A stretch of DNA of 64,000 nucleotides from Acidobacteriota bacterium. Lineage in GTDB: Bacteria > Acidobacteriota > Terriglobia > Acidiferrales > UBA7541. Where the stretch lies: NCBI GenBank assembly GCA_021788095.1, contig JAJYLB010000015.1:1-64000 (forward strand). Direction: 5' to 3'. The translations under genes were made by a program, and so were the position numbers. Under the pieces are notes generated by a model that saw only the letters and a program-made list of their open reading frames with translations, searched no databases and had not been told where the DNA came from. Positions 12,098 through 22,634 of the stretch are shown in pieces (position 1 is the first letter of the stretch; every line of letters begins with the position of its first letter).

Positions 12098-12436
12098 CGT
12101 CGTCCCATCCTGGCGTGTCGTTAGGGGAAGGGCAGATTTCGCGAGGGCCGAGCCTAGCGGGGCGAGGCTCGTTCGCGAAGGTCGGGGAGAGAGGGAACTA
12201 CGACGGAATTTCCGGGACCCAGCCGAAGTATAGCCGCTGGGGCGGGCGCGACGGCTGCGGCAAGGGCGCGTGTTGTCGTATCAGCCAGCGCCGCGCGTGG
12301 TGGGGCAGGCAGGGCGCCGAAAGGTTCCTCCTTAGTACTTTGGTCGGATTGACCGGCGCGGCCTTCGCGCTTACACCGGTACCTGTGGCGCCCCGAGCGG
12401 CGGAGCGAGCCGCTGGGGTTCCGGCCACGAACGATC

Positions 12437-12937
12437 ATGACCTGCCAAGCGAGAGCGCATGGGCGCGGCGAGCGCGGGAGCGACATCGTCGAGTTCGGAT
12501 TCGTGGTGACGATGCTCGCCGGGCTGCTGCTGGCGGCGGTGGTGTTGGCGCGCGGGTACAACGTCTATCAATCGATCGTTCGCGCCGCGCGCGAGGGGGC
12601 GCGGATGGCGGTGCTGCCCAACTGCGCGAGCTGCGGCAACACCTACCTCGATCCATCGAGCGGTGTGACCGAAGCCAGCAGCCTCGTCTTCGCCGATACC
12701 ATCTCTCCGGCGCTGCGTGCGGCGGACCTGGACCCGAACGCCGTCTCGAATTATTCGGAAAGTGTTGGCTGGCTGGACGCCGGCGATACCGAGGAGCAGT
12801 GCGGCGCGACGGTCGCCTTCCAGTATCCCTACCGCTTGCCCATCCCGTTCCTGCCCGCCCGCCTTTCCACGATCGAGATCGGCGCCAGCGTCCAAATGCG
12901 CCGCGAGAATCAGCCGCAGGGAGGGACGTGCCCATGA
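12437..12937 (+). CDS. TadE/TadG-like pilus-assembly protein (triad A1, gene 1)
   Basis: N-terminal GSDIVEFGFVVTMLAGLLLAAVV...AAREGARMAV TadE pattern. Confidence 0.85.
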   Translation: MTCQARAHGRGERGSDIVEFGFVVTMLAGLLLAAVVLARGYNVYQSIVRAAREGARMAVLPNCASCGNTYLDPSSGVTEASSLVFADTISPALRAADLDPNAVSNYSESVGWLDAGDTEEQCGATVAFQYPYRLPIPFLPARLSTIEIGASVQMRRENQPQGGTCP

Positions 12938-13440
12938 CGCGCTGTTCCGAAGCGCGGCAGCGCGGGGCGGAACTCGTGGAATTCGCGTTGGTGTTGCCGG
13001 CGATTCTCCTGTTGCTGGTGGGGATTGTCGATTTCGGCGCGGCATTCGCCCTGCGGCAGAAGATGACCAACGCAGCGCGGGAATGCGCGCGGATCGTTGT
13101 TTCCGAGCCGCTGAGCGACCAGAGCTGCCAGAGCGCGACGCCGTGCGCGATCGTGGCGGGTGCGAACGCGGCGGTCGCCTACATGGGAAACGCCGGGGCC
13201 AGCTTGGCATGCATCCAGCCGGCCGCGCCGACGTCGTCCAGCGCGCTGGAATGGACCTATGCGTGTGCGGGCGGGGCCACGCTCGTCATCAATCGCGGCT
13301 ATACGATCTCGGGTCCCGGCGGCGGCCTCATCCCCGCCACGCAAGTTACTCTGACCTACCCGGTGGCCTGGTGCCTGGGAGGGCTCGCTCCCTCCGCTCC
13401 GATCGCCACCCAAGTGACGATGCCGGACTTGGTGAGCTGA
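12934..13440 (+). CDS. TadE-like protein (triad A1, gene 2)
   Basis: RGAELVEFALVLPAILLLLVGIVDFGAAFALRQKMTNAAREC; ATGA overlap with preceding gene. Confidence 0.85.
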   Translation: MTRCSEARQRGAELVEFALVLPAILLLLVGIVDFGAAFALRQKMTNAARECARIVVSEPLSDQSCQSATPCAIVAGANAAVAYMGNAGASLACIQPAAPTSSSALEWTYACAGGATLVINRGYTISGPGGGLIPATQVTLTYPVAWCLGGLAPSAPIATQVTMPDLVS

Positions 13441-13441
13441 G

Positions 13442-14869
13442 ATGAGCGCACCTGCGGGAAAATATTGTCGCCGCCGTGGCGAAGCATGCGTCGCCCCGGG
13501 TCTGGGGCATGGCGGGGCAACCAGCGGGCGCGATCGCGTAACTCCATCCGGGACGGAAGGGGCGCGGGACGGCGTCCCTAGAAACGCGAGGCGGAAGCGT
13601 GGCCAGCGTGGCGCAACGCTGGTGCTTGTGGCCGCGACCCTGGTCGCGCTGCTCGCGGCCGCGGCCTTGGCGATCGACCTCGGCCTGCTGTACGTGGCGC
13701 GAAGCGAAGCGCAACGCGCCGCCGACGCGGCCGCACTCGCCGGCGCGGCCTCGTTGGCTTCTTCCGGCTGCTTCGGCTCGATCGGCGGCTGCGTGGGCGG
13801 CGGAACGCAAGAGGCGCAGGCGCGCGCCCAAGCGGAGGCAGTGGGAGCCCAGAATTTCGTATTGGGGCAAGCCGCGAGCATCGCGAACGGCGACGTCAGT
13901 TTCGGCTATCCCAGTCCGGAGGAGCCTCAAATCACCGTCACCGTGGCGCGAACGGCGGCGCGAGGGAACGCCATTCCCACGCTCTTCGCCCGGCTGTTCG
14001 GCGTGTACGCGGCGGACGTCGCGGCGACGGCGACCGCCGAGGCGTTCGACCCATCCGGATCGAACGTACCGGTAGGCTACGGCTGCGTCGCCCCGTTTCT
14101 GGTTCCGAATTGCGATCCCGATCATGTGAACGTCCCTGGCGGCAACGTGAACGGGGCCTGCAACAACGGCACGGGCGGCGCGGGCTACTTCCTGAATCCG
14201 GCGACCGGGGCGCTGGAAAATCCCGGCCTCTACAGCGCCGGCGGCGTGATGGGCGAGCCCTGGCGATTGCACAGCAACGCCGCCCCCAGCCAGTGGTACC
14301 TCGCTGCCTACAATACGAACCTGGCGAGCCAAATCAGCAATGGGAGCGGAAACGGGAACGGGCAAAGCGCAGCGCTGCTGGGCGAATACATCTCCGAATG
14401 CGCGCCGGTCGAACTCGCTTGCGGCGCGACGATCCAAACCTTTAACGGGCAGTCGGTTGGGCCCGCCGATCAAGGAGTGGACGCCCGGATCAATGCCAGC
14501 CGCGACGGTCCCAGCCAAGGGCAAGACACCATCAACACTTCCCTCGGCCTGCCCTTCCCCATCACAGGAGGCGCCAACAACCCCAACGCGGCCCTGGTGG
14601 GGCAAATCTATTACGGTCCGAGCGATTCGGAAGTGCTTGTCCCCATCTACGACGGCCACGCACTCAATCCCGGCGGCAGCACCGTCACGGTTCTCGGGTT
14701 CATGCAGCTCTTCATCATCGACGTCATGCACCGCAGCAATAGCGATCTGATCGATACGGTCGTCTTGAACGTGGTGGGGTGCGCGAGCGGTGGCAGCGGT
14801 CAGACGCCGGCCATCAACGTCGCCGGCGGAGCTGCGGTGCCGATACGTCTGATTCGGCAAGCCAACTAG
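13442..14869 (+). CDS. TadG-like protein (triad A1, gene 3)
   Basis: GATLVLVAATLVALLAAAALAIDLGLLYVARSEAQRAADAAALAGA. Confidence 0.85.
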   Translation: MSAPAGKYCRRRGEACVAPGLGHGGATSGRDRVTPSGTEGARDGVPRNARRKRGQRGATLVLVAATLVALLAAAALAIDLGLLYVARSEAQRAADAAALAGAASLASSGCFGSIGGCVGGGTQEAQARAQAEAVGAQNFVLGQAASIANGDVSFGYPSPEEPQITVTVARTAARGNAIPTLFARLFGVYAADVAATATAEAFDPSGSNVPVGYGCVAPFLVPNCDPDHVNVPGGNVNGACNNGTGGAGYFLNPATGALENPGLYSAGGVMGEPWRLHSNAAPSQWYLAAYNTNLASQISNGSGNGNGQSAALLGEYISECAPVELACGATIQTFNGQSVGPADQGVDARINASRDGPSQGQDTINTSLGLPFPITGGANNPNAALVGQIYYGPSDSEVLVPIYDGHALNPGGSTVTVLGFMQLFIIDVMHRSNSDLIDTVVLNVVGCASGGSGQTPAINVAGGAAVPIRLIRQAN

Positions 14870-15231
14870 CCCCGGCACCCGCGCCCAGGAAACTGGATGG
14901 AAACCAACGTGCGTCATTTCTTAAGAAGTCTTCCCAAGCCATTCCGCCGCAATAAGTTCCTGGCAAGGGATGGCATGGAGAATGTCTGCGAAGGCCGCCC
15001 TCTATTTCCTAGAGAGTAAACAACTCTCGGAGCAATTGGCACTTTCGAGATACTAGGACCCTGCTGACCCTTATACCCATTGTGACCTAAGAGCCATTGC
15101 CCCATAATAGCTTGTGTCGCCTGTGCAGCGGTCGCCTTCCAGCGCCGTAGTGTCGGCGAAGGACGCACTTCGGGATGGATTCGGACGAGGCGAGTCCAGG
15201 GCCTGCGGACGAGAGACGCGAGGGGGGGGGA

Positions 15232-16665
15232 ATGCTACGCAAACCTGAAAGTGGGCAAGCACTAGTACTGACGGTGGCGGCGCTCGTGGCGCTATTGGGC
15301 GCGCTTGGCTTGGCCATTGACATGGGCGTGCTGCGATACGACAAGCGCTTGCAGCAAACGGCGGCCGATGCCGCGGCAATAGCGGGCGCGACGAACCTAT
15401 ACAATTCCTCGGATACGACCTCGACGGGAGCGGGGGGAGCGGGGGTGTTGGCCGGAGCGATTGCGGCGGCGAAGGCCAACGGGTTCCCAGATACCTGCAA
15501 GTACACCTACGGCGGGAGCAACTGTCCGACCGGTGGCGGCGTCGGGTACGTAACGGTCAAAGTGAACAATCCACCCGCTTCTGGTCCGCATGCAGGCCAG
15601 GATGCCTACGTCGAGGTGCTCGTCTCCGACGTTCAGCCGACCTATTTCATGAAAATCCTGGGCGTCAGCAGTGCCACGGTGGTCGCGCGGGCCGTGGCTG
15701 CGGCTCCGCCGGGCTACAGCCTTGGGGATAACTGCCTGACGACGCTCCAGCCGCCTACGGCGAGTATCGAAGGCGTTAACCTCAACGGGAATCCCACTCT
15801 CAACGCTCCTACCTGCGGGATCGCCGACAATGGGAACTTCAATACCAAGGGGAACGCGCTGAATGTCGTTGCTGACACGTTTGGGGCGGCGGGCACCTGG
15901 GTGAGCAAAGGCACGCAGCCCGGCGACGTTCAATGCACATCCGGCCAGACGCCCTGCCCGATCTACCCGACGGCGGGATTCAATGATCCACTGGCCAGCA
16001 AGCTGAACGCGACTACGGCGCCCACGCCCAGCAGTTCGCCGCAGACTTGCTCGATCAGCGGCAGCGGGAGTACCAATACCGGCAGCACGTACTGCACCTA
16101 TAACAGCACGGACAGCACCTACTACATTTCCCCGGGCACCTACTGCTCGATCACGATCACCGGCGTGGCGACCGACAAGGTGGTCTTCAATTCCGGGGTG
16201 TACATTTTCGAAGGCACCAGCGGCGGGTGCTCGAGCCAGTCGCTAAATATTCCCGGCAACGCCACGATCAGCAGCCCGAATCCGACTGCGACCGGCAACC
16301 CGGCCGACGGCGTGACGTTCTATTTTACCGGCTCCTCCACCCTGAACATCACGGGTAATCCGACCGCGCAGCTCTATGCGCCCGGGCCGTCTGGAACGTA
16401 TCCGGGGATTTTGATGTGGCAGGATGCCAGCGATACCAACACCAACGGGCCCCAACTGGGCGGGAACAACGGCAGCAATTACGCCGGAATTCTGTATTTC
16501 CCGAACGATCAGTTGACGTTTTTCGGGAACGCGACTTCCTTCGACGTCGCCGATGTGGTGGTAGGGTCCATAGCTCTGAGCGGGGATCCCACCGTCAACC
16601 TGGAGGGGTCGGCGGACTTGCCGGCGGGAGTGAGTTCGAGTGCGGTTCCGAAGCTGGTCGAGTGA
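15232..16665 (+). CDS. TadG-like protein (triad B1, gene 1)
   Basis: GQALVLTVAALVALLGALGLAIDMGVLRYDKRLQQTAADAAAIAGA; ATG 15232 preceded by a G-tract Shine-Dalgarno. Confidence 0.85.
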   Translation: MLRKPESGQALVLTVAALVALLGALGLAIDMGVLRYDKRLQQTAADAAAIAGATNLYNSSDTTSTGAGGAGVLAGAIAAAKANGFPDTCKYTYGGSNCPTGGGVGYVTVKVNNPPASGPHAGQDAYVEVLVSDVQPTYFMKILGVSSATVVARAVAAAPPGYSLGDNCLTTLQPPTASIEGVNLNGNPTLNAPTCGIADNGNFNTKGNALNVVADTFGAAGTWVSKGTQPGDVQCTSGQTPCPIYPTAGFNDPLASKLNATTAPTPSSSPQTCSISGSGSTNTGSTYCTYNSTDSTYYISPGTYCSITITGVATDKVVFNSGVYIFEGTSGGCSSQSLNIPGNATISSPNPTATGNPADGVTFYFTGSSTLNITGNPTAQLYAPGPSGTYPGILMWQDASDTNTNGPQLGGNNGSNYAGILYFPNDQLTFFGNATSFDVADVVVGSIALSGDPTVNLEGSADLPAGVSSSAVPKLVE

Positions 16666-16764
16666 GCGGAAAGTCAGGAAACAGGTGACACAGTACAGGG
16701 TATAGCAAACGGGTACACGGCGGACGATGGCGGGTCGCTCGGAAGGGGAACAAGGAGCAGGGAA

Positions 16765-17367
16765 GTGAGGGGAAGCGGGAATTCACGCGCGGGGAGCAGG
16801 AAGCCGCACAGGAGGCAAGCGGGCCAGAATCTCGTGGAACTGGCTCTGGTGACGCCGCTGCTTGTGGCCCTTGTACTTGGCGCGGTCGAGCTGGGCCGTT
16901 ATGCCTATCTGAGCATTCTGGTGGGCGACGCGGCGCACGCCGGCGCGCTTTACGGGGCGCAGAACTTCATCGACGCCGCCAACGCCGTCAGTATCTGCAA
17001 GGCTGCCGGCAACGACTATCAGGCCGGCACGCTGCCCACCACGTGTACCGATGCGGGCACCTCGCCAGCGACGCCCGTGACCTCCTGCCCGTCGGGGAAC
17101 ACGTGCACTTTCGACCCCCTCACCGTCTCTTCCACTGACGGTTGCGGGTGCGATGTCGCAGGTACCTACACGTCCCTTGGGACGACAACGGCGGCTTGCG
17201 GGACGGGCAGCGTCGACCCGACCACCGCCTGCAGCAACCAATCCGAGTGGGTCGTGACGGTTTCCGTGACGGCTTCGGCCACTTTCCAATCGCTCTTCAA
17301 GTACCCGTGGATTCCGAGCTCGCTCACCATTGTGAAGACCGCCACCATGCGGATCGAGTCCTATTGA
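16765..17367 (+). CDS. TadE-like protein (triad B1, gene 2)
   Basis: GQNLVELALVTPLLVALVLGAVELGRYAYLSILVGDAAHAGALYG. Confidence 0.85.
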   Translation: MRGSGNSRAGSRKPHRRQAGQNLVELALVTPLLVALVLGAVELGRYAYLSILVGDAAHAGALYGAQNFIDAANAVSICKAAGNDYQAGTLPTTCTDAGTSPATPVTSCPSGNTCTFDPLTVSSTDGCGCDVAGTYTSLGTTTAACGTGSVDPTTACSNQSEWVVTVSVTASATFQSLFKYPWIPSSLTIVKTATMRIESY

Positions 17368-17381
17368 AGAAGGACGGGATC

Positions 17382-17975
17382 ATGAGGACGCCTACAGCTT
17401 CCACAAACCAGAAGCGGGCCGCCGCCGGCCGCGGTTGGCGAGCCAGGGAGCGCGGCAGCACGCTCGTCGAGTTCGGGCTGTCGTTGATGGTGCTGATGAC
17501 TTTGATGCTCGGTGTGGTGGAATTCAGCCGGTCGCTCTACGCATACCATTTCGTTTCGCACGCGGCGCGGCAGGCGGCACGCTGGGCCGCGGTGAATGGT
17601 TCGACCTGCGGCGACGACGGAAGCTGCGTCGGCAGCGACGGCATGAATAACGGCTATGCCACCGCTGCCGACATCCAAAACTACGCGATCGGCTTGGCTC
17701 CGACAGGCATTAACTCGCAGAACGTCACGGCTGCGGTGTCGTGGCCGAAATCGGGCACAGCGCCGCCCTCGAACTCTCTGTGCAGTACCTACCCCACGGC
17801 ACCCGGCTGCTTCTGCTACACTTCCACCACGATCGGCAACGCCGACACGGATGCCAACGGACCGGGATGCCCCGTTCAGGTTAAGGTGAGCTACGACTTC
17901 CATTTCATCTTTCCCTTCGTCCACTCCGGCGCCCTCCAGCTTTCGAGCACGGCGCAATCCGTCATTACGCATTAG
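17382..17975 (+). CDS. TadE-like protein (triad B1, gene 3)
   Basis: RGSTLVEFGLSLMVLMTLMLGVVEFSRSLYAYHFVSHAARQAARWA. Confidence 0.85.
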   Translation: MRTPTASTNQKRAAAGRGWRARERGSTLVEFGLSLMVLMTLMLGVVEFSRSLYAYHFVSHAARQAARWAAVNGSTCGDDGSCVGSDGMNNGYATAADIQNYAIGLAPTGINSQNVTAAVSWPKSGTAPPSNSLCSTYPTAPGCFCYTSTTIGNADTDANGPGCPVQVKVSYDFHFIFPFVHSGALQLSSTAQSVITH

Positions 17976-18412
17976 CGGGAATTTCCCGCCTGAGTGGTTC
18001 CGTTGCCGGAGTTTGCGCTCGCTCGGATCGAAATCGCCGTAGCCTGAATCTCGCCGCTCGGGGGAGTCGAATGGCAGCGGCCAAAGGCAGAAAATCCGGC
18101 TCCGTCTTTCGATCACTATCAGCTGGGATGGTAATAGCACACGCTGAGTGTTCTGTTCCTCACCGAATAGCCATATCCCGCGGACTTTGGAGGACCAAGT
18201 CCTATCCCCGTGGTTGCAAGCAATTTAGGCACCCAAGCTAGCAGGGATGGGTCTAGGAGTAGCGGCGTGTAGTACTGATAGGTTATTACTCGCGCGTGAA
18301 CGTTAAGGCGCCCCCAAGAACCTCTCCCACAGTCACTTAAAGCTGGACTTCCGAAGCCGCTCGGATACAATGATCGCCATATACGCTGAGGATCTAACCG
18401 CAAGGGGGAGCG

Positions 18413-18985
18413 GTGAAAGTGATCTGCGGATTTCTACCGTGGCGCAATCGTAATCGTGTCTTGAGGAGCGGCGAACGTGGAGCCGAAATCCTCGAATTCG
18501 CCCTGATTTTCGCGGCGCTGATGACGCTGATGATGGGCATCGTTGTGTTCGCCCGCGCCTACAACGACTACCAGACCATCACGCGTGCCGCGCGGGAAGG
18601 CGTGCGCGAAGGGGTGCTGCCGACCGCGGCGTATTTGGGAAACAATCTGACCTATCTTGTCGGGGATGGGGCTTGCCCCGGTAAAGCGACGAACTCGCCG
18701 GGTACTCAACTCTTCAACAATTTCGTCGCGCCGGCGCTGGAAGCTTCGAGCTTCGACCCAAGGGGCGTGAAAAACTACCGGGAGTGCCTGGCTTGGCTCG
18801 ATCCCGCAGGGACTGCGGCGAACCAGTGCGGCGTCACCGTCAGCTTTGAATATCCGTACCGATTGAATATTCCCTTCCTGGGGGCGAGCCTGGGAACCAT
18901 TCCCATCAGTACCAGCGTACAGATGCGTATCGAGAATCAGCCGATGGGCGCCGGAGCCACCTGCGGAGGGGTGGCGGCGCCGTAG
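18413..18985 (+). CDS. TadE-like protein (triad A2, gene 1)
   Basis: RGAEILEFALIFAALMTLMMGIVVFARAYNDYQTITRAAREGVREGV; paralog of 12437 (NQCGVTVSFEYPYRLNIPFL...SVQMRIENQP). Confidence 0.85.
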   Translation: MKVICGFLPWRNRNRVLRSGERGAEILEFALIFAALMTLMMGIVVFARAYNDYQTITRAAREGVREGVLPTAAYLGNNLTYLVGDGACPGKATNSPGTQLFNNFVAPALEASSFDPRGVKNYRECLAWLDPAGTAANQCGVTVSFEYPYRLNIPFLGASLGTIPISTSVQMRIENQPMGAGATCGGVAAP

Positions 18986-19009
18986 CCACACGGATAGGGG
19001 GAGGATGGC

Positions 19010-19588
19010 ATGAGAAACCCGCGGAGGATGACGGCGGGGCAAGGGCGAGAGCGTGGCAGCCAGCTGCTTGAATTCGCTATAGCGGCGCCGATGCTTCTGC
19101 TACTGGTGATCGGTGTTTGGGACTACGGGGCGGCGTTCGCTCTGAAGCAGAAGCTGACCAATGCGGCGCGCGAGGGCGCTCGAATCGTTTCGGAAACGCC
19201 TTCCAGTACTGCCGATGTCGGCGGCACCCCGTGCACGCCGGCGCCCTGCAACATCCAAGCGGGGATGCGAGCGGTGGTGCAGTATGTAGATCATGCGGGT
19301 CTCAATGCTTCGTGCCTGCTTTCGGCCGCGCCCACCTCGGCGGCGCCATCGAACGGTTGGATCTATTCCTGCAACAAAATCACACTGGAAATCGATCGGG
19401 GAATCGTGAGCGGGTCATTCGTGGAGCCGTATATCGCCGTGCCGCAACCCGGGATCGGAACGGTGAACGTAGGAATGACGGTGGTCACGCTCATCTATCC
19501 GGTAACGTGGACGGCTGGACAACTGGTTCCCCCACCGCTGCCTCCGCAGATCACCAGCCAAGTGAAGATGCAGAACATCTACCCTTGA
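19010..19588 (+). CDS. TadE-like protein (triad A2, gene 2)
   Basis: RGSQLLEFAIAAPMLLLLVIGVWDYGAAFALKQKLTNAAREGARIV; paralog of 12934. Confidence 0.85.
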   Translation: MRNPRRMTAGQGRERGSQLLEFAIAAPMLLLLVIGVWDYGAAFALKQKLTNAAREGARIVSETPSSTADVGGTPCTPAPCNIQAGMRAVVQYVDHAGLNASCLLSAAPTSAAPSNGWIYSCNKITLEIDRGIVSGSFVEPYIAVPQPGIGTVNVGMTVVTLIYPVTWTAGQLVPPPLPPQITSQVKMQNIYP

Positions 19589-19611
19589 AGCGGGGGGAGG
19601 AGGGGGACGAA

Positions 19612-20982
19612 ATGCGAGCACTGACGGTGGACTCGGCGAGGGGAAGCGAGCGGGGCGTGACGCTGTTGTTTGTTTGCATCGCGCTGGTGGCCCTGCTGGG
19701 CGTCCTGGCTCTCGCCATCGACCTGAGCATGCTGTACGTGGGCCGCAGCGAAGCGCAACGCGCCGCGGACGCCGCAGCGCTGGCGGGGGCCACGGCATTC
19801 GCCCAGTCGCGGTGCACAGCGCCGGGCGGCGACTGCTCGGGCGACACCGTCGCTCAGACGGCGGCTTATACCCAGGCAAAGAGCGTGGGTGATGCGAACT
19901 ACGTGTTAAGAGAGCCGGTGGACATCAACACCGCGAATTGTGGGACGGTAAACGCCACCGGCACGCTGACCTGCGGCGACGTAGCCTTCTACTTCCCGAG
20001 TGGGCATGCGAACGAGCCGCAGGTCACCGTGACGGTTCGGCGCGGAGGCATTCCGCTGATTTTCGCCAAGATCTTCAACCAGGGGACGGCCACCGTCTTG
20101 GCCAAAGCCACGGCGGAAGCGACCCAGGCGTCGACGGTTGGGTGTCCCGTGCCGTTTCTGCTTGCCGACTGCAACACCGACCCCAAACCTTCTTCCCTGC
20201 AGCTGCAGTACAACTCCAATAGCCCGTTGACTAAGTGCCCTAGCACCACGAAGAGCTATTTCTTCGACCCGAACGATATCAGCCTGTACGACACCAATGC
20301 GGTCGGGCAGCCGTTGCTCCTCCACACCGGAACAAGCAACGGGACAATCGTTCCCAGCCAGTGGTATCTCGCCGGCATTACGGGTACGGGATCGACTTCG
20401 GGGTCGCCGAGCGCCAGTCTACTCCGCTCCAATATCGCCTTCTGCTCCCAGAACGCCGTCACGTGCGGCAGCAACGGCGTCTCGATCCCAGCGATTCCGG
20501 GAGCGAAAGTCGGTCCGGTGAATCAGGGGGTCGACACCCTTATCGGCGCGAGTGGAGACGGGCTGAATCAGGGGCAGGACGTCCTAGTAAGTATTACCAG
20601 CGACGGAACACCCGTCATCGACTCCGGCACACCCGGAGGCGGCCAGATCTATCCCGCCACGGACAGCAAATCGGTGGTCACCCTCCCCGTCTACGCGAAT
20701 GTTAACAACGCAAGCCCCAACACGACGCTACTGAGCTCGGGCAATCAGAACACAGTCTCCGTGGTAGGCTTCGCCCAGGTGTTCATCAATTACACGACGA
20801 AACCGGGCAGCATCAGCAGCCTGCCCGCTCCCTGCGATAATCCCAACCAGGTTGGACCCGGACCCTACAACGACGGCCCTGTCTGCGTGACCGTGCTGAA
20901 TCTGTCCCCCTGCCCCGGCAACACCGTCAATGGCGTGAGTTCGCCGGTGCCCGTGCGTTTGGTGCAGAGCCCGACGAACTAG
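19612..20982 (+). CDS. TadG-like protein (triad A2, gene 3)
   Basis: RGVTLLFVCIALVALLGVLALAIDLSMLYVGRSEAQRAADAAALAGA; paralog of 13442. Confidence 0.85.
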   Translation: MRALTVDSARGSERGVTLLFVCIALVALLGVLALAIDLSMLYVGRSEAQRAADAAALAGATAFAQSRCTAPGGDCSGDTVAQTAAYTQAKSVGDANYVLREPVDINTANCGTVNATGTLTCGDVAFYFPSGHANEPQVTVTVRRGGIPLIFAKIFNQGTATVLAKATAEATQASTVGCPVPFLLADCNTDPKPSSLQLQYNSNSPLTKCPSTTKSYFFDPNDISLYDTNAVGQPLLLHTGTSNGTIVPSQWYLAGITGTGSTSGSPSASLLRSNIAFCSQNAVTCGSNGVSIPAIPGAKVGPVNQGVDTLIGASGDGLNQGQDVLVSITSDGTPVIDSGTPGGGQIYPATDSKSVVTLPVYANVNNASPNTTLLSSGNQNTVSVVGFAQVFINYTTKPGSISSLPAPCDNPNQVGPGPYNDGPVCVTVLNLSPCPGNTVNGVSSPVPVRLVQSPTN

Positions 20983-21317
20983 GCCTGGGCGTCGACGCGA
21001 CGCAGGCCGAGCCCCCCTGGCCTGCCCGGGGCCCGGGGAGTGCCTGGCGGCAGCGCAGGGCCAGGCAATTCTCCGGCCTCCCCACCGATTCCCACCCGTT
21101 CAGGGTATACTCCGGCGCATGTTTGGCGCCGATTCGAACCCGTCTCACCTCACCGGGGAGGGCGGCAAGTGCCGGACCAAAGTGCCAGGCTAAGGCCTGG
21201 CGCTACACGCCGGCCTGGGGGTCGCCCCTAGCGTGAGCGCATGGCCGGGAGCGGTTCCGGCGCGGTCTGCTCCGAGGCTCTCGCCGAATTCGAACAGAAC
21301 CGCCCTATAATCTGGGC

Positions 21318-22454
21318 TTGCGCCGGCGGCCGGTACCGCGTGCCGGCGTCGAGCCGAACCGCATGCGGGATGCCATTGTCTATGGACGCGACTGGACCCG
21401 GGGAGCCGGTGCGCTGGGGCGGCTCGCGGTTGCTATAGCGCGCGCCGGGGGGAAGGTGCTGCACGGCTCCGCCGCAATTTCCGTGCTTGCAAGGCCGGAC
21501 GGGCTGCTCCGCAAGATCGAGCCGAACCTCTTCACCTTTCATCCCTGGGTCTACTCCCACCGCCTGAATCGGCTTCCCGGGATGCCCCGGTTCCAAGCCG
21601 AGGCGCTAGCGCGCCAGCTACTCGTACAGGCGCGGGCGCTTGGGCTCGAGAACCCCTTTTTTGTCTACGAGTACCTGGGACGGTTACTCGTTCCGCTCGG
21701 CGAGGCGATGAGGCGGCAAGGCTGCCGTTTGGTCTTCGCTCCGATGAACTATACGGAGAGTCTCGGCGACTCCCACGTCGAGCAGTCAGATTTGACTTTG
21801 GTCTTTTCCCGTACCCTTTACTACAGGATGCGTGCGCGCTGGGCTGAAAGGGTACGCTACGGCTTCCTCGGGATCGACCTCCTGCCGTTTCGTGGGCTCT
21901 GCCCTTCCCCTGAGAACCCGCCCGCAGCGCTTGCGGCAATCCCGCGTCCGCGCCTGGGCTACGCTGGTGCCTACGGTGATGAGTTCCTGAACACGCGCGT
22001 TCTGGGCGAACTCCTGCGCCGGCAGCCCTGGTGGAATTTCGCGTCCTTTGAGGCGCCACGCGTATCCGCTGCGGCGTCCAAGCGCGCCGTGCCGCTTCCG
22101 AACGCACACTTGCTTCCTTGGCAGGATCCGAAAGGGTTTGCGCGCTGCGTCGCCAGCTTCGATGTAGGCTTCATGCCCTACGACTGCTCGAGCGTCGTCC
22201 TGCTCAATAATCCTCCTTTGAAACTTTGGGATTACTTCGCCTTGGGACTGCCCGTCGTCGCCACTCCCCTCATCCATCTTTGGCCCTATGACGGCTTGGT
22301 CCGTTTCGGTGAGACCGCCAAAGAGCTGGAACGGGCGGTGGAAGAGGCGCTGGCCGAGCCGCTCGACAGCCCCCTGCGCCAACAGCGCAGAGCAGAAGCG
22401 GAAAAGCACTCGATCGAGGCGATGGGCCGGCTGCTGGAGCAGATACTCGGGTAG
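21318..22454 (+). CDS. Glycosyltransferase (GT1/GT4-like fold)
   Basis: C-terminal PPLKLWDYFALGLPVVATPL donor-binding-like motif; DVGFMPYD; start may be internal (21363). Confidence 0.7.
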   Translation: MRRRPVPRAGVEPNRMRDAIVYGRDWTRGAGALGRLAVAIARAGGKVLHGSAAISVLARPDGLLRKIEPNLFTFHPWVYSHRLNRLPGMPRFQAEALARQLLVQARALGLENPFFVYEYLGRLLVPLGEAMRRQGCRLVFAPMNYTESLGDSHVEQSDLTLVFSRTLYYRMRARWAERVRYGFLGIDLLPFRGLCPSPENPPAALAAIPRPRLGYAGAYGDEFLNTRVLGELLRRQPWWNFASFEAPRVSAAASKRAVPLPNAHLLPWQDPKGFARCVASFDVGFMPYDCSSVVLLNNPPLKLWDYFALGLPVVATPLIHLWPYDGLVRFGETAKELERAVEEALAEPLDSPLRQQRRAEAEKHSIEAMGRLLEQILG

Positions 22455-22634
22455 AATGGCGGAAACGCCCGTCCCCAAACCATAAGTACGGCCTCCCGCT
22501 TTCCTCTTCGCGTCTCAGGCACCTACAGGCGCATCGCGCGGGACCGCACGGGCTTCGAAGAGGCGGGAAATGCCGGCGGGGTTCACACCTAGCAGATTCC
22601 GGGGATGTCGGCGGAGGTTTGGCGCCACCAAGCC

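Noticed and set aside
21125-21165. GATTCGAACCCG looked like a minus-strand tRNA T-loop
   Set aside because: Flanking bases do not form a T-stem or acceptor stem; no cloverleaf.
21318-22454. Glycosyltransferase as a lasso-peptide tailoring enzyme
   Set aside because: Opposite strand and outside the overlapping operon; could as well belong with surface-glycan or TadG functions.
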